NCBI GenBank assembly: GCA_040758525.1
Contig: JBFLVQ010000145.1
Span: 1-15,723, forward strand
Direction of reading: 5' to 3'
Length of the DNA stretch: 15,723 nt
From: JBFLVQ01 sp040758525
GTDB lineage: Bacteria > Acidobacteriota > Blastocatellia > Chloracidobacteriales > JADJPF01
This document shows, piece by piece, positions 6,936 to 15,081 of this stretch. The translations under genes were made by a program, and so were the position numbers. The notes beneath the pieces are model-generated. The model had not been told where the DNA came from and did not search any database. It saw nothing but the letters and a program-made list of their open reading frames with translations. How positions within the stretch are numbered: position 1 is the first letter of the stretch; each line of letters begins with the position of its first letter.

Positions 6936-8484
6936 AGAAGAGATACTCTTATTTGTACAGAGACATCATGCTGAAATAACTGCCTGCTGGTCGGATTGGC
7001 TAAAAAATAATCCTCTTCCTACAGATCTGATCGAGATAGCAAATGAAGGCGATAAAATTCAATTATTGGATGTAAGAAAATATCGTATAGAGCAAACTGG
7101 TGAGGAGATCTGTTTTCGTGAGCTGACTTCTGCTGATCCTGAATGGAAGGCTAGTAGTCGTATATATTTTGAGATTAATGATGAGACAAAATCACAAAAA
7201 AAACCTATCGGCAAAAGTAGAATAGATAATAATGATCTTAAGTTGACTGGTGTAGGATATAGGTTGGTGCCAGGCTCGGAACATAATTCCTTACTACTAC
7301 ACATCGATTACTTGATCACCAAGATCAAAGTTGCTACACCACCTATGGAGATGAAGCGATTACCAAAACATTTTCCTCAACAGACATTTATGGAAGCACG
7401 CAACATGGCGATTGCGATTGCTGATGGTGCTAGTCTAACAGCTTGGGAGAAGATCACTGGTGATATTGGCTTGCGACATATTGGTGGTGGCAAGGCACTA
7501 CAGACCAAGATTATGGTTGCGCCCACAGACAATCCTTGGAATCTACCAACAACCTGTGATGACTTACGTAGAGAGCTACAAAACTTTGAACTGTCAGGTG
7601 TGTTGTTATTGAATGTGGCCTTAGGCTGTCTGATACAACAGCCTAGTGTTAATGCGGTTAATGTCCCACTTGATAGCCTTATTAACCTGATTGGCTGGAA
7701 ACCTAGAAGCAGATTTGAGCGTCTGGAGATGCGACGCAAGATCTGGCGATGGTTATTACTGTTTGATGCTATGACTATTCATGGAAAGCGACCTGGTAAG
7801 TATCAAGATAGACTTACTGGTAAAGTGATCGATCTTACTTCTGCCGATGCGTTATTAAGAATTACTGGGGTGCGCTTTGAAGATAATCAGAGTGAGCCGG
7901 ATGCTAACGAAATTCCTCTGGAAGTAAGTTGGGTGGCTGGCTCATGGCTTGATCAATGGAGAGGAAATGATCAGATCTTGCAATATTTTGGTGATATTAA
8001 GAAAGTAGCGGCAATAGCTGCTGGCAAGCCTAGCGGTGCCTGGGCTCAAAGCATTGGCTTAGCTCTTAATCAACTCTGGAGAGAAATGGCGGCACGTGCC
8101 AGTATTAGATATGCGGGAGAAGAAAATAGATTAACAGTTGCTTTTAGACCATTCACAAGATGGGAACTACTCAGTATATTTCGCGCTGAACCCTGGATCG
8201 AGGACATTCTTAACAGCAGCAATCCACATCGCGCACAAGAATATTACAAGGAAGCAATCAGGATCTTACGATATGAAGCAGGAATTATCGGACATTATGA
8301 AGAGATAGACGAACTACCACAGATGCGCAAAGGATGGCAAGAATTTTGGCTTAAGCAACAACGGCTGGATATACGACCAAAGAAGGATGGTATTGAAGCA
8401 GCGGCAGAATTATCACGAGCTGCTAGCAAAGCCAAACGCCGTGCTAAGCAGAAGGTTTTGAAAAATAAGAAAGCTCCCCAATAA
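6898..8484 (+). CDS. Uncharacterised protein, possible winged-helix replication-initiator-like
   Basis: I chose the ATG at 6898 because GGAGAAG at 6884-6890 lies 7 bases upstream. The gene overlaps the kinase gene by 38 bases, so the two are probably translationally coupled. The 528-residue product has no signal peptide or membrane span. I do not recognise the family with confidence. Two helical segments could be winged helices: about 257-300 (LDSLINLIGWKPRSR, then a basic RRKIWRWLLLF helix, then a turn KRPGKY) and about 417-470 (FTRWELLSIF, then EYYKEAIRILRYEAGII). The tail (about 492-528) is very basic (AASKAKRRAKQK). Two winged helices plus iteron-like repeats starting 7 bases after the stop resemble iteron-plasmid initiators of the Rep_3/TrfA kind. 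It could equally be an unrelated DNA-binding protein or a kinase target. Confidence 0.6.
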   Translation: MDKIVLSKIEQYEEEILLFVQRHHAEITACWSDWLKNNPLPTDLIEIANEGDKIQLLDVRKYRIEQTGEEICFRELTSADPEWKASSRIYFEINDETKSQKKPIGKSRIDNNDLKLTGVGYRLVPGSEHNSLLLHIDYLITKIKVATPPMEMKRLPKHFPQQTFMEARNMAIAIADGASLTAWEKITGDIGLRHIGGGKALQTKIMVAPTDNPWNLPTTCDDLRRELQNFELSGVLLLNVALGCLIQQPSVNAVNVPLDSLINLIGWKPRSRFERLEMRRKIWRWLLLFDAMTIHGKRPGKYQDRLTGKVIDLTSADALLRITGVRFEDNQSEPDANEIPLEVSWVAGSWLDQWRGNDQILQYFGDIKKVAAIAAGKPSGAWAQSIGLALNQLWREMAARASIRYAGEENRLTVAFRPFTRWELLSIFRAEPWIEDILNSSNPHRAQEYYKEAIRILRYEAGIIGHYEEIDELPQMRKGWQEFWLKQQRLDIRPKKDGIEAAAELSRAASKAKRRAKQKVLKNKKAPQ

Positions 8485-8491
8485 TCATACC

Positions 8492-8554
8492 AAACTGTGG
8501 AGATGGACCTCGAAATTGTGGAAAGACTGCTCAAAACTGTGGGAATTTAATAAC
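8492..8554 (+). repeat. Three 21-bp-phased iteron-like repeats
   Basis: AAACTGTGG at 8492, AAATTGTGG at 8513 and AAACTGTGG at 8534 begin exactly 21 bases apart, so they sit on the same face of the helix. The shared TGTGGA/G core resembles the reverse strand of a DnaA box (TGTGGATAA) with two or three mismatches. The following 8543-8640 is A+T-rich (ATTTAATAACTAAA and AACAATAAAAATAAC segments). The arrangement suggests an origin or operator bound by the upstream gene product. No fourth copy was found, and the 12-base tails differ between copies. Confidence 0.55.
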
Positions 8555-8705
8555 TAAACCCTTCCTAATCATTCTACCAATCTAACAATAAAAATAACAA
8601 GCAGGGTTTTATCTACCATTGTTTGTCCTATCTTTTCAGGATATTTTTGTTGCCACTGGAAGACGTAATAAGTGCTAAACAACACACACTCTAAGGAGGA
8701 ACATC

Positions 8706-9410
8706 ATGCCTGAATTTAATCTAAACCTTCTCATTGATCCAAACCAGGATCTTCCCTTAATAAAAGCAGCACAACTAAACATCATTTTGGCCAAACCGAT
8801 TGGCGGTGGCGCCCCCAATGTAGCCTGGCAAAGCTTTGATCCATTCCCCGATAATAATGTTGAATGGACTGAAGAATATGGACTATATGCCTCAACCACT
8901 CAGGTTAACAATGGCGCTCGTATCACTAAAATGAGCACCACAGGTTATCCTGCACAGTCCGGCGCCTACTATTCATTCACTTCCAATGCAACCTTTAATG
9001 GTCCAATTACAGATGGAAATGTGCCGCCAGCTAACTCGTATAAGATCGTTAATGATATGCCGTCTTCACAATATCCAGCCCTAACCTTTGGATTAATGCA
9101 GAGTGCCAGTATCAATGGTGTAGCAGCACAATTTCGCCCGATAAATGCACAAACAGTGTTATCTAAATTGGATGTAACCTTCACACCGCTAACCACTGTT
9201 TATGTCTGGCTACAGGCTCAGTTAGTAAGTGAAACGGTAATTACCAGTGTAACTAGTAGGCACACTAAAGTCACGTTTGGTGGACCTATCACCTCACACA
9301 CTCTCAAGTATGATAGAAACACAGGTATGTTTGTTGCTGTTTCCGGAAAAGAGAAAGCCTTCATTCACGATGCGCCCAATGTGGAACTGGTGAGACAAGC
9401 AATAGCTTAG
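8706..9410 (+). CDS. Uncharacterised, probably beta-rich protein
   Basis: A perfect Shine-Dalgarno (AAGGAGG at 8693-8699, 6 bases before ATG) predicts strong translation. The 234-residue product has no signal peptide, membrane span or recognisable catalytic motif. It is rich in Ser, Thr, Asn, Gly and aromatic residues with alternating patterns (VAWQSFDPFP, VEWTEEYGLYASTTQV, TTVYVWLQAQLV, KVTFGGPITSHTLKY), which points to a mostly beta fold such as a sandwich. I do not recognise the family; a lectin-like or pore-forming-like protein is possible but only a guess. It is bounded by an origin-like region upstream and a GC-rich hairpin downstream, so it seems to be its own transcript or to have attenuated read-through into the next gene. 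Confidence 0.75.
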   Translation: MPEFNLNLLIDPNQDLPLIKAAQLNIILAKPIGGGAPNVAWQSFDPFPDNNVEWTEEYGLYASTTQVNNGARITKMSTTGYPAQSGAYYSFTSNATFNGPITDGNVPPANSYKIVNDMPSSQYPALTFGLMQSASINGVAAQFRPINAQTVLSKLDVTFTPLTTVYVWLQAQLVSETVITSVTSRHTKVTFGGPITSHTLKYDRNTGMFVAVSGKEKAFIHDAPNVELVRQAIA

Positions 9411-9424
9411 TACAAACCTTGCAG

Positions 9425-9445
9425 ACCCCGCCGTACAGGCGGGGT
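9425..9445 (+). terminator. GC-rich hairpin between the two + strand genes
   Basis: The arms ACCCCGCC (9425-9432) and GGCGGGGT (9438-9445) form an 8-bp perfect stem with loop GTACA, 15 bases after the stop of the upstream gene. The run after it (AGTTCATTCCTATTTCC) is T-rich but not a true U-tract, so it may attenuate transcription or protect the 3' end rather than fully terminate. Confidence 0.55.
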
Positions 9446-9486
9446 AGTTCATTCCTATTTCCATTAACATTGAGAGGTGTATAGTT

Positions 9487-10053
9487 ATGCCAATTAAAGA
9501 GATTCTTGCACAACAGTCAAAATGGACTTGGGATATTATGCTAGCAAGTGCTCAGCTAGGAGAGATGATCCGCGAGGATGCGATTACCTCTGTCAACCTC
9601 GCTACCATTAACGAACTAGCTAAAGAGCAAGGAGTTCCTATAAGTATTACCAGTTTTCAAGGGGCAAAGTTAGAAATGGAATTTGGCGCTGACTGGATGT
9701 GGAGCTATGGCACTTCTGGCTATTTAGTGCAGGCAAAGCGACTAGATGTCGTTCCACATACCGGAGATTTGTCATATACAATCAAGATCCAACAGCTTGA
9801 TCTACTTGTCGATGCCTCACAGACACTGTCAGGACAACATGGCATCGATACCAAACCTGCTTATGTGTTCTACAATTCTATGATGAAGGATGTCAATCCA
9901 TTGGAATGGGGATGTATGTTTGTTAATGCAATGGTCTTGCAAAATTATCTTTCGCAGAAGATAAAACCTGGTCAACAAACAGCCACATTATCCACTACAT
10001 TTCTTTTCGAATATGCAGAACCTTGGTACAAGATGTTTGGCAGCTTTAAATAG
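9487..10053 (+). CDS. DUF6615-like protein, possible PD-(D/E)XK nuclease fold
   Basis: GAGAGGTG at 9472-9479 lies 7 bases before the ATG. The 188-residue protein has the order I associate with DUF6615: an N-terminal helix with a WxW start, a strand with E65 and GADW (Asp69), then VQAKRL (Gln82, Lys84), a SYTIKIQQLDLL region (about 96-107), a VFYN motif (127-130) and WGC (141-143). E/D-x(n)-QxK is the layout of the PD-(D/E)XK nuclease core, so it may bind or cleave nucleic acid, but no activity is known to me. There is no signal peptide. It lies 76 bases after the preceding unknown gene on the same strand and may work with it. The family name is from memory and needs a profile search. Confidence 0.7.
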   Translation: MPIKEILAQQSKWTWDIMLASAQLGEMIREDAITSVNLATINELAKEQGVPISITSFQGAKLEMEFGADWMWSYGTSGYLVQAKRLDVVPHTGDLSYTIKIQQLDLLVDASQTLSGQHGIDTKPAYVFYNSMMKDVNPLEWGCMFVNAMVLQNYLSQKIKPGQQTATLSTTFLFEYAEPWYKMFGSFK

Positions 10054-10090
10054 CATCATAATCTCTTATTTTCCTGGATTTTTTCCATAC

Positions 10091-10125
10091 AGCAGGCACC
10101 GCGAAACTATCTCGCGGTGCTTGCT
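10091..10125. terminator. Strong hairpin between convergent genes, likely bidirectional terminator
   Basis: AGCAGGCACCGCGA (10091-10104) pairs with TCGCGGTGCTTGCT (10112-10125), a 14-bp stem with one G-T pair and a 7-base loop. It lies between the stops of the convergent genes ending at 10053 (+) and 10184 (-), so it can serve both. Neither side has a clean T-run after the stem. Confidence 0.6.
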
Positions 10126-10183
10126 ATCATAAAAGTAGGATTTCACAGTGTGTTAACTATAACTAACCGGATGCGAAGTTGTA

Positions 10184-10522
10184 TCATTCTTCTTCAAGTT
10201 GGAAGTTAAACATAAGGTAGCCTGCCTGGCCTGCTACCGATTTCTGGAAAACCCATTGCTTAGCCGCATCTAGCGCAGCGGGTTTAAAAAGCGCATTGCC
10301 TTCAACAAATTCGGCACTTACTACTTGGCTTTCACTATCAAGCTGCAACTTTACCGTTACACTACCTTGAACTCGTTTGCGTCGAGCCAATGGTGGATAA
10401 ACTGGTGGTACTTTCTTAATAGCCTTAGTCTCCAAGTTTGGTCCGGAATAGGCAGCCTCCACACCCGCCATACCTATTAGCGATACCACAACAAGTAGAA
10501 CTACTATCATCACCTTTTTCAT
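10184..10522 (-). CDS. Small periplasmic TonB C-terminal domain protein
   Basis: I chose the ATG at 10522 because GGAG lies 6 bases upstream and the protein then begins with a normal signal sequence (MKKVMIVVLLVVVSLIGMAG, likely cut after VEA). An ATG at 10549 would add nine polar residues and sits in an inverted repeat. The 112-residue product is almost only a TonB C-terminal domain: VPPVYPPLARRKRVQGSVTV, LQLDSESQVVSAEFVEG and AALDAAKQWVF. Full TonB proteins have a membrane anchor and a long Pro-rich arm to cross the periplasm; both are missing here. It follows the TonB-dependent receptor gene by 72 bases on the same strand, so it may assist that receptor or be a secreted TonB-like domain of other use. 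Confidence 0.85.
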   Translation of the reverse strand: MKKVMIVVLLVVVSLIGMAGVEAAYSGPNLETKAIKKVPPVYPPLARRKRVQGSVTVKLQLDSESQVVSAEFVEGNALFKPAALDAAKQWVFQKSVAGQAGYLMFNFQLEEE

Positions 10523-10547
10523 TCTCTTCTCCAAGTTATCTGCTAAC

Positions 10548-10569
10548 ATTGCTGTTAATTGACAGCAAT
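10548..10569. promoter_or_regulatory. Inverted repeat between receptor and TonB-like gene
   Basis: ATTGCTGT (10548-10555) and ACAGCAAT (10562-10569) are perfect 8-base arms around TAATTG. It sits in the 72-base gap of a probable two-gene transcript. It may be an operator, an RNA hairpin that sets the expression ratio, or an imperfect terminator. Confidence 0.45.
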
Positions 10570-10594
10570 AGTAAACAAGTAAATTACCGATTCC

Positions 10595-13378
10595 TCAGAA
10601 ATGCCAGGAATAGCGCACAGTTAGATTGATACCAGGAGCATCAATGCCAGATCCATGCTGACGGTAGTTCTTGTCAAAAATATTCTCTAGGATAATGGTG
10701 ATGTTAGAACGCTCGCCTAGAGAAAATCCTCCACGTAGATTGAAAGTGGCATAGCCAGGTGTTCTATTTGTTAAAGGCCGGCTGATTACTCCTTTGCCAA
10801 GTACACGGTCTTGAACTTGAGTGAGGGTCTCTCCGGTCGCAAGCAGCACATCATCAGGTGTAGAAGGTCTACCATCGGCGCCATTTCCAATTAATCCTAA
10901 TTCGCGGGCACCACTAAAGAAGAAGAAAGCGATTGTGCCACGACTACGCGATGCTCCTATTCGTGTATCAGCAAGGTCCAAAGCCGAATATCGATCCTGA
11001 TAAGATGCCAAATGCGAGTAAGCCTCTAGCCAGTACTTTTTGCTTGGCGATTCATAACGCAAACTGAGCAAGCCTTTTGCTGGTGGCAGTCCTCCAGTAA
11101 TATCAGGCACATCCAAAGCTCTCAGTCCTGTTATTAGTCCTGGCACAGATGGCAATGCTTTTCTAGGATTCTTATCTATACCTCGTAAATATGAGAGGTT
11201 ACCAGACAGCGTTAATGAATCTCGTAATTTGATACGCGTGCTGGTCTCAAATCCATATAGACGAACTTCACCTAGATTAACACTGACAATAACTGGTAGG
11301 GTGCGGATCATAGGCACTCCTGTAGGGCTCTGAGAAGTGATGACCTCGCCAGCAATGGTCTTTCCAGTTGCTCCTGGAGGCAGTACCAGTGCACGTTTTG
11401 TGATAAAGTTGGACAGTTCTGCATCAAAAAAGGTAAAAGCGGTATAGACTCGACGATTTTGGAATCGTACTGATACTTCATAATTGAGGAGATTTTCGGG
11501 CTTGAGCAAAGAGACACGCTTACCAGTAGAGCGTGCTTGTGCGCTAATGGTTGTTCCAATCATTCCGCCTAATGCCACCGCTTCATTAGCAAGCACTTCA
11601 ACACCAAATGTGGAATTGCCTAGCGAGCCTAGATCAATAACATTAGGAGCACGAAAACCACGGCTAATGCTTCCTACTACACTCAGGTTCTGATTGATAA
11701 AACCTATTGCTTCAAGGTTGAAAGTGACATCATCAACACGCACTGAGCTGTTTGGTACAGTTGGTCGGCCCTGACTATTAAGTGGATTTGCCTGGGCAAA
11801 ACTTTTGAAAAAGAATGCGCTATAACGTGCACCACCATTTAAGCGCAACTTACCTGGTATCACATCTGTGGTATCCTGAACATATATGCCATAGGATTGA
11901 TAGCGTGACCCATTGGGAAAACTGCCTCGTGTAGCGATACCAGCAGGATTCATCGGCGTGGGAGAAAATCGTATATTGTCGATATACTCATCATAAAGTT
12001 CGCCACCAAAGGTTAAAAACTGGTAACTGCCGATGTGTGTTGTGGCTTGAAATCCATAGCCGAAGGCATCTGCACTTCTCATTTCTCTAGTGGGAGAACT
12101 TCCACGAGTGAACTGTATCTGGAAATCATTACGCTGCCGGTTGTAAGAGAAGTTTGTTGAAAGCGTATCGAACAGACCTAGGTTCTGTTTCTCATAACGT
12201 AGATAGAAGAAATCAAACTTTTGTGGCGAGAAGCGCGCGCGTATTGCCCCCGGACCACCGCCTACCAGATCATAGCGGTTTATATCCCGTTCTTCGCTAT
12301 GATTATAAAATACTGATAACTGCTGAGTGGGGGCAAAATTCCAAAGAAATTTAGCAAAACCTCCAAAGTGTCGGTAATCAGTATTGTTCAAATGGTCGCT
12401 AAAGAGTTTGGAAGACAGGCCAAATAGACGTGTAACAGTAGCATGCGAATCCAACTCTTGCCCAGTACGCAATTCATCTATTCGCCGACCAAACCCACTG
12501 ACAATTAGGCTGGCTTTTCTATTTCCCAGATTAAGCTTAAAATCACTACCAATACTTAGATCGGCACTGCTGAAAAATGCTCCTAGTTGACCATGAAATT
12601 CTAATCCATTGGAAAAGAATTTTGGCTTCTCTGTTATTACATTAACTGTGCCTCCTAAAGCATCACTGCCATACACAGCCGAGCCTGGTCCATAAATCAG
12701 ATCGATACGACGTGCAATATTTGGCTCAATCAAACCTACTAACTGATCTGGCCCTGGTTGAGCAATGGAGTTGCTAAACCGCAAGCCATCTATGAGAGTA
12801 ACTACCTGCTGACCAGTTAATCCACGTATTGATATTGCACCTACTCCAGGGGTATTTTGTTGGATATGTATCCCTACCTCTTCTTGCAATAATTGTGGCA
12901 GGATTACTCCAGAAACACGCTTTAGATCTGTGGCTGCTACGCTTTTTACTTGTTGCGAAGACTCAAACTCTTCCTGCTCCTCTTTGATTACAGCAGTAAC
13001 AGTAAATCCAGCGGATGTGTCTGTAGCAGTTAGAGCTATCTCCAAGAATCGCGGTTGCTCATTGTCTACTATCCGCACAGCATCACGAAATAGCTTAAAA
13101 TCGGGATGCTGCACGATAATCTCATAATTACCAGGAGGCAACTTCTCAATATTGAACTGTCCATTCTGATCTGTCACAGCACTGCCAGCTAGCACCTGAT
13201 TACCAGCCGGTACAGATGGAAACAGCGAGATCGTCGCTCCCTTTATTGTTACATTATTAGTATCGCGTACTACCCCGCTGATACCGGTTCCTTCGTACTC
13301 ACCTGCCAGAGAAAAAATCGGCGTACTGAGACAAAGTATAACCGCCCATAACAAGGTAATCCGTATTTGTCCGCCCAT
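10595..13378 (-). CDS. TonB-dependent outer-membrane receptor with carboxypeptidase-regulatory-like N-terminus
   Basis: I chose the ATG at 13378: AGGGAG lies 3 bases upstream (GGAGAGG slightly further) and the protein then starts with a clean signal peptide (about 1-25, cut after SLA). Longer frames back to 13489 lack both. The 927-residue product has a CarboxypepD_reg-like beta domain (about 32-117; VRDTNNVTIKGATISLF, DQNGQFNIEKLPPGNYEI), a plug domain (about 145-260; ISIRGLTGQQVVTLIDGLRF, IDLIYGPGSAVYGSDALGG, VNVITEKP) and a large beta barrel ending in RYSWHF with the C-terminal Phe expected for outer-membrane insertion. It imports a ligand, often a metal chelate, vitamin or oligosaccharide, with TonB energy; the ligand cannot be told here. 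A TonB-domain gene follows directly. This N-terminal extension is common in Acidobacteriota and Bacteroidota. Confidence 0.93.
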   Translation of the reverse strand: MGGQIRITLLWAVILCLSTPIFSLAGEYEGTGISGVVRDTNNVTIKGATISLFPSVPAGNQVLAGSAVTDQNGQFNIEKLPPGNYEIIVQHPDFKLFRDAVRIVDNEQPRFLEIALTATDTSAGFTVTAVIKEEQEEFESSQQVKSVAATDLKRVSGVILPQLLQEEVGIHIQQNTPGVGAISIRGLTGQQVVTLIDGLRFSNSIAQPGPDQLVGLIEPNIARRIDLIYGPGSAVYGSDALGGTVNVITEKPKFFSNGLEFHGQLGAFFSSADLSIGSDFKLNLGNRKASLIVSGFGRRIDELRTGQELDSHATVTRLFGLSSKLFSDHLNNTDYRHFGGFAKFLWNFAPTQQLSVFYNHSEERDINRYDLVGGGPGAIRARFSPQKFDFFYLRYEKQNLGLFDTLSTNFSYNRQRNDFQIQFTRGSSPTREMRSADAFGYGFQATTHIGSYQFLTFGGELYDEYIDNIRFSPTPMNPAGIATRGSFPNGSRYQSYGIYVQDTTDVIPGKLRLNGGARYSAFFFKSFAQANPLNSQGRPTVPNSSVRVDDVTFNLEAIGFINQNLSVVGSISRGFRAPNVIDLGSLGNSTFGVEVLANEAVALGGMIGTTISAQARSTGKRVSLLKPENLLNYEVSVRFQNRRVYTAFTFFDAELSNFITKRALVLPPGATGKTIAGEVITSQSPTGVPMIRTLPVIVSVNLGEVRLYGFETSTRIKLRDSLTLSGNLSYLRGIDKNPRKALPSVPGLITGLRALDVPDITGGLPPAKGLLSLRYESPSKKYWLEAYSHLASYQDRYSALDLADTRIGASRSRGTIAFFFFSGARELGLIGNGADGRPSTPDDVLLATGETLTQVQDRVLGKGVISRPLTNRTPGYATFNLRGGFSLGERSNITIILENIFDKNYRQHGSGIDAPGINLTVRYSWHF

Positions 13379-13496
13379 GTGCTCCCTCTCCATGAAAATC
13401 TGTCTGAAAAACTCTTTCACCAATCTCTTGATTGACAACAAAACATCTGCAATGCCAGTTGTGATGAAACTATTGGTCTCATCTACCATTGATCGC

Positions 13497-13521
13497 GATA
13501 AGAATATGAGTATGGGTTATC
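13497..13521. promoter_or_regulatory. Imperfect inverted repeat upstream of receptor gene
   Basis: GATAA (13497-13501) and TTATC (13517-13521) flank an A+T-rich 15-base centre, about 120 bases upstream of the receptor start. It vaguely recalls a Fur-type operator, which would fit a TonB-dependent receptor, but the match is weak. The rest of the 312-base gap 13379-13690 holds no gene. Confidence 0.25.
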
Positions 13522-13636
13522 ATTAGCGAATACTACTGCAGCAAGAGGTATACCAATGGTAAGAGGCTCTACATTTCTAGAAAACAGCTGTAAAAATGGC
13601 TATTTAGGAAAGTGAAATAGTTATTGGGTGGGATTC

Positions 13637-13657
13637 CTTGTCTAGATGTCAGACAAG
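13637..13657 (-). terminator. Possible terminator after the CPBP protease gene
   Basis: CTTGTCT (13637-13643) and AGACAAG (13651-13657) form a 7-bp stem with a 7-base loop, 33 bases past the CPBP stop on the minus strand. No T-run follows on that strand, so this is weak. Confidence 0.3.
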
Positions 13658-13690
13658 ATTTCTAGAATTCAGACTAAGATAAAGTAAGCG

Positions 13691-14428
13691 CTACATTCCT
13701 GGATATTTTCCCAGGAAGATAAGGGCAAAGTCGATCGAGTCGGTAATTCCATGCGCAATGATAGGTATGGCCAAGTTACGTCCTGTACGTAGATAGATCA
13801 GTCCTAGCAATAGTCCTGCTAGACCCTCATCAATTATTCCAGTCACTCCTTGGTATGAATGGGCAAAGCCAAATCCTACATGAACGACAATCAAGCTGAT
13901 AATCCAGACATGTCGTGTATGGCTGAACAGATCGGCAACTCGGTTCATCAGATAACCACGAAAAACCATCTCCTCTCCAAAGGCGGCAAGTGTCCAGGCT
14001 AATACAAGAAAGATCAGAGTTAGCTTGAGGTCTCCTGTCAACATACGAAAATCGTCTAGATCTGGCTGCTTCTTTAGTAGCCACACCAGCAGCGGTTGAC
14101 TGATGAAAAGTTGGAAGGCGGATAGCAAGAGACCCGCTCCAACACCTCCTACTAGCGTACTCGTCCAATTCCGGTAACGGGTCAGCCCAATGCTACGCCA
14201 GTTGATTTTGCGTATTCGCAAAGCGATCCATCCAAACAACAATAGGAATGGGGTCTTGCTAAAAGGAATAAGATGCTGTTCATCAGCGACAAAGATTAGT
14301 ACAACAACCAGTAACTCTCCCAGCACTAGCCATCTGCTCTGCCGCCAGTTGGTCTGCTTTCCCTGCTGCGAGTAAGCAACCTCCTGCACGGCAATTCCTG
14401 AATCCTTGTTGTTTGTAGATTTATTCAT
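13691..14428 (-). CDS. CPBP-family intramembrane metalloprotease
   Basis: This 245-residue multi-span membrane protein carries the three CPBP (Abi, type II CAAX prenyl-protease-like) motifs: EEMVFR (Glu152, Glu153, Arg157), FGFAH (His190) and HGITD (His226). These residues bind the metal and catalyse peptide cleavage in the membrane. An AAGGA ribosome site lies about 8 bases before the ATG. It is the third gene after PadR and the HAAS protein on the same strand, 36 bases past the latter, so it is probably in the same transcript. In other bacteria such enzymes process peptides or confer self-immunity, but no substrate can be named. The N-terminal 27 residues are polar and cytoplasmic. Confidence 0.9.
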   Translation of the reverse strand: MNKSTNNKDSGIAVQEVAYSQQGKQTNWRQSRWLVLGELLVVVLIFVADEQHLIPFSKTPFLLLFGWIALRIRKINWRSIGLTRYRNWTSTLVGGVGAGLLLSAFQLFISQPLLVWLLKKQPDLDDFRMLTGDLKLTLIFLVLAWTLAAFGEEMVFRGYLMNRVADLFSHTRHVWIISLIVVHVGFGFAHSYQGVTGIIDEGLAGLLLGLIYLRTGRNLAIPIIAHGITDSIDFALIFLGKYPGM

Positions 14429-14464
14429 GAGTACTTCCTTATTACTCTGATTGTTTCAGCTTGA

Positions 14465-15079
14465 TCAATCCCTATGTAGTAGACGCGACTTGCGATATCG
14501 TCGCGCACACCATAATGCAAAGCTTGTAGTCAAGATCAAGAGACCACAACCTACCAACAGCCCGACTGGCACTATCCACCAACCTAGTATTTCTCTACCA
14601 CCCATTGGCACATCCCCTAGCCCCAGTCGCAGAGAGATCACAAAATCATCAGTAACATCTGGAAAAACCCATAATCCTGTGGTCTGTGGATAAAATGGTT
14701 TCAACATTGCACAGAGAATGAAAACAACTCCCAGGAAATAGCCAATTATCGAGCCTAGTAGAACAAAGAAACCAACAATGCTCAGGCTTGCCCAGTGAAA
14801 CAGACTCTCTAGTATACGTAGCGGTGACCGGCTAACCTCAGCCCGCGCTAGTAGATCATCAGTAATATACTGACTGGCCAACTCTTCTGGACTACCCAGG
14901 GCAGCCAATGTTGCATCAACACTAGCAATCGTCTCTTCTCCTCTCACAGCCACCTTATCCATAATATGGCTGCGCAACTCTGCTACTATTTCCTGGACAT
15001 CTTCATCATTAACGCCGCGCAATTGCCCACGTAACCTACTCAGGTAAGCGTCGATCCTCTGTTGCACCTCGCCTCCCAT
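14465..15079 (-). CDS. HAAS-domain membrane protein, PadR partner
   Basis: The 204-residue protein has an N-terminal helical HAAS/DUF1700-type domain (about 1-85: RIDAYLSRLRGQLRGVNDEDVQEIVAELRSHI region, then ALGSPEELASQYI) and two hydrophobic segments (about 95-127, probably one long or two close spans, and 164-190) ending in a basic tail. In many bacteria this domain is encoded next to a PadR regulator and is thought to signal membrane or envelope state to it. Here it starts 2 bases after the PadR stop with GGAGA about 7 bases upstream, so the two are translationally coupled. The loop 130-163 is probably outside the cytoplasm. Confidence 0.88.
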   Translation of the reverse strand: MGGEVQQRIDAYLSRLRGQLRGVNDEDVQEIVAELRSHIMDKVAVRGEETIASVDATLAALGSPEELASQYITDDLLARAEVSRSPLRILESLFHWASLSIVGFFVLLGSIIGYFLGVVFILCAMLKPFYPQTTGLWVFPDVTDDFVISLRLGLGDVPMGGREILGWWIVPVGLLVGCGLLILTTSFALWCARRYRKSRLLHRD

Positions 15080-15081
15080 AT

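Noticed and set aside
7377..7739. Minus-strand open frame of 120 codons
   Set aside because: It is antisense to the 6898-8484 gene, has no ribosome site and no recognisable domain.
12154..12354. Plus-strand open frames inside the receptor gene (also 11484-11693, 12384-12590, 12930-13127)
   Set aside because: All are antisense to the clear TonB-dependent receptor and show no protein-like features.
13830..14168. Minus-strand open frame of 112 codons inside the CPBP gene
   Set aside because: It is the same region read in another frame; the CPBP frame has all three catalytic motifs.
14451..14693. Plus-strand open frame opposite the HAAS gene
   Set aside because: It is antisense to a supported gene, Pro/Ser-rich by codon shadowing, and has no ribosome site.
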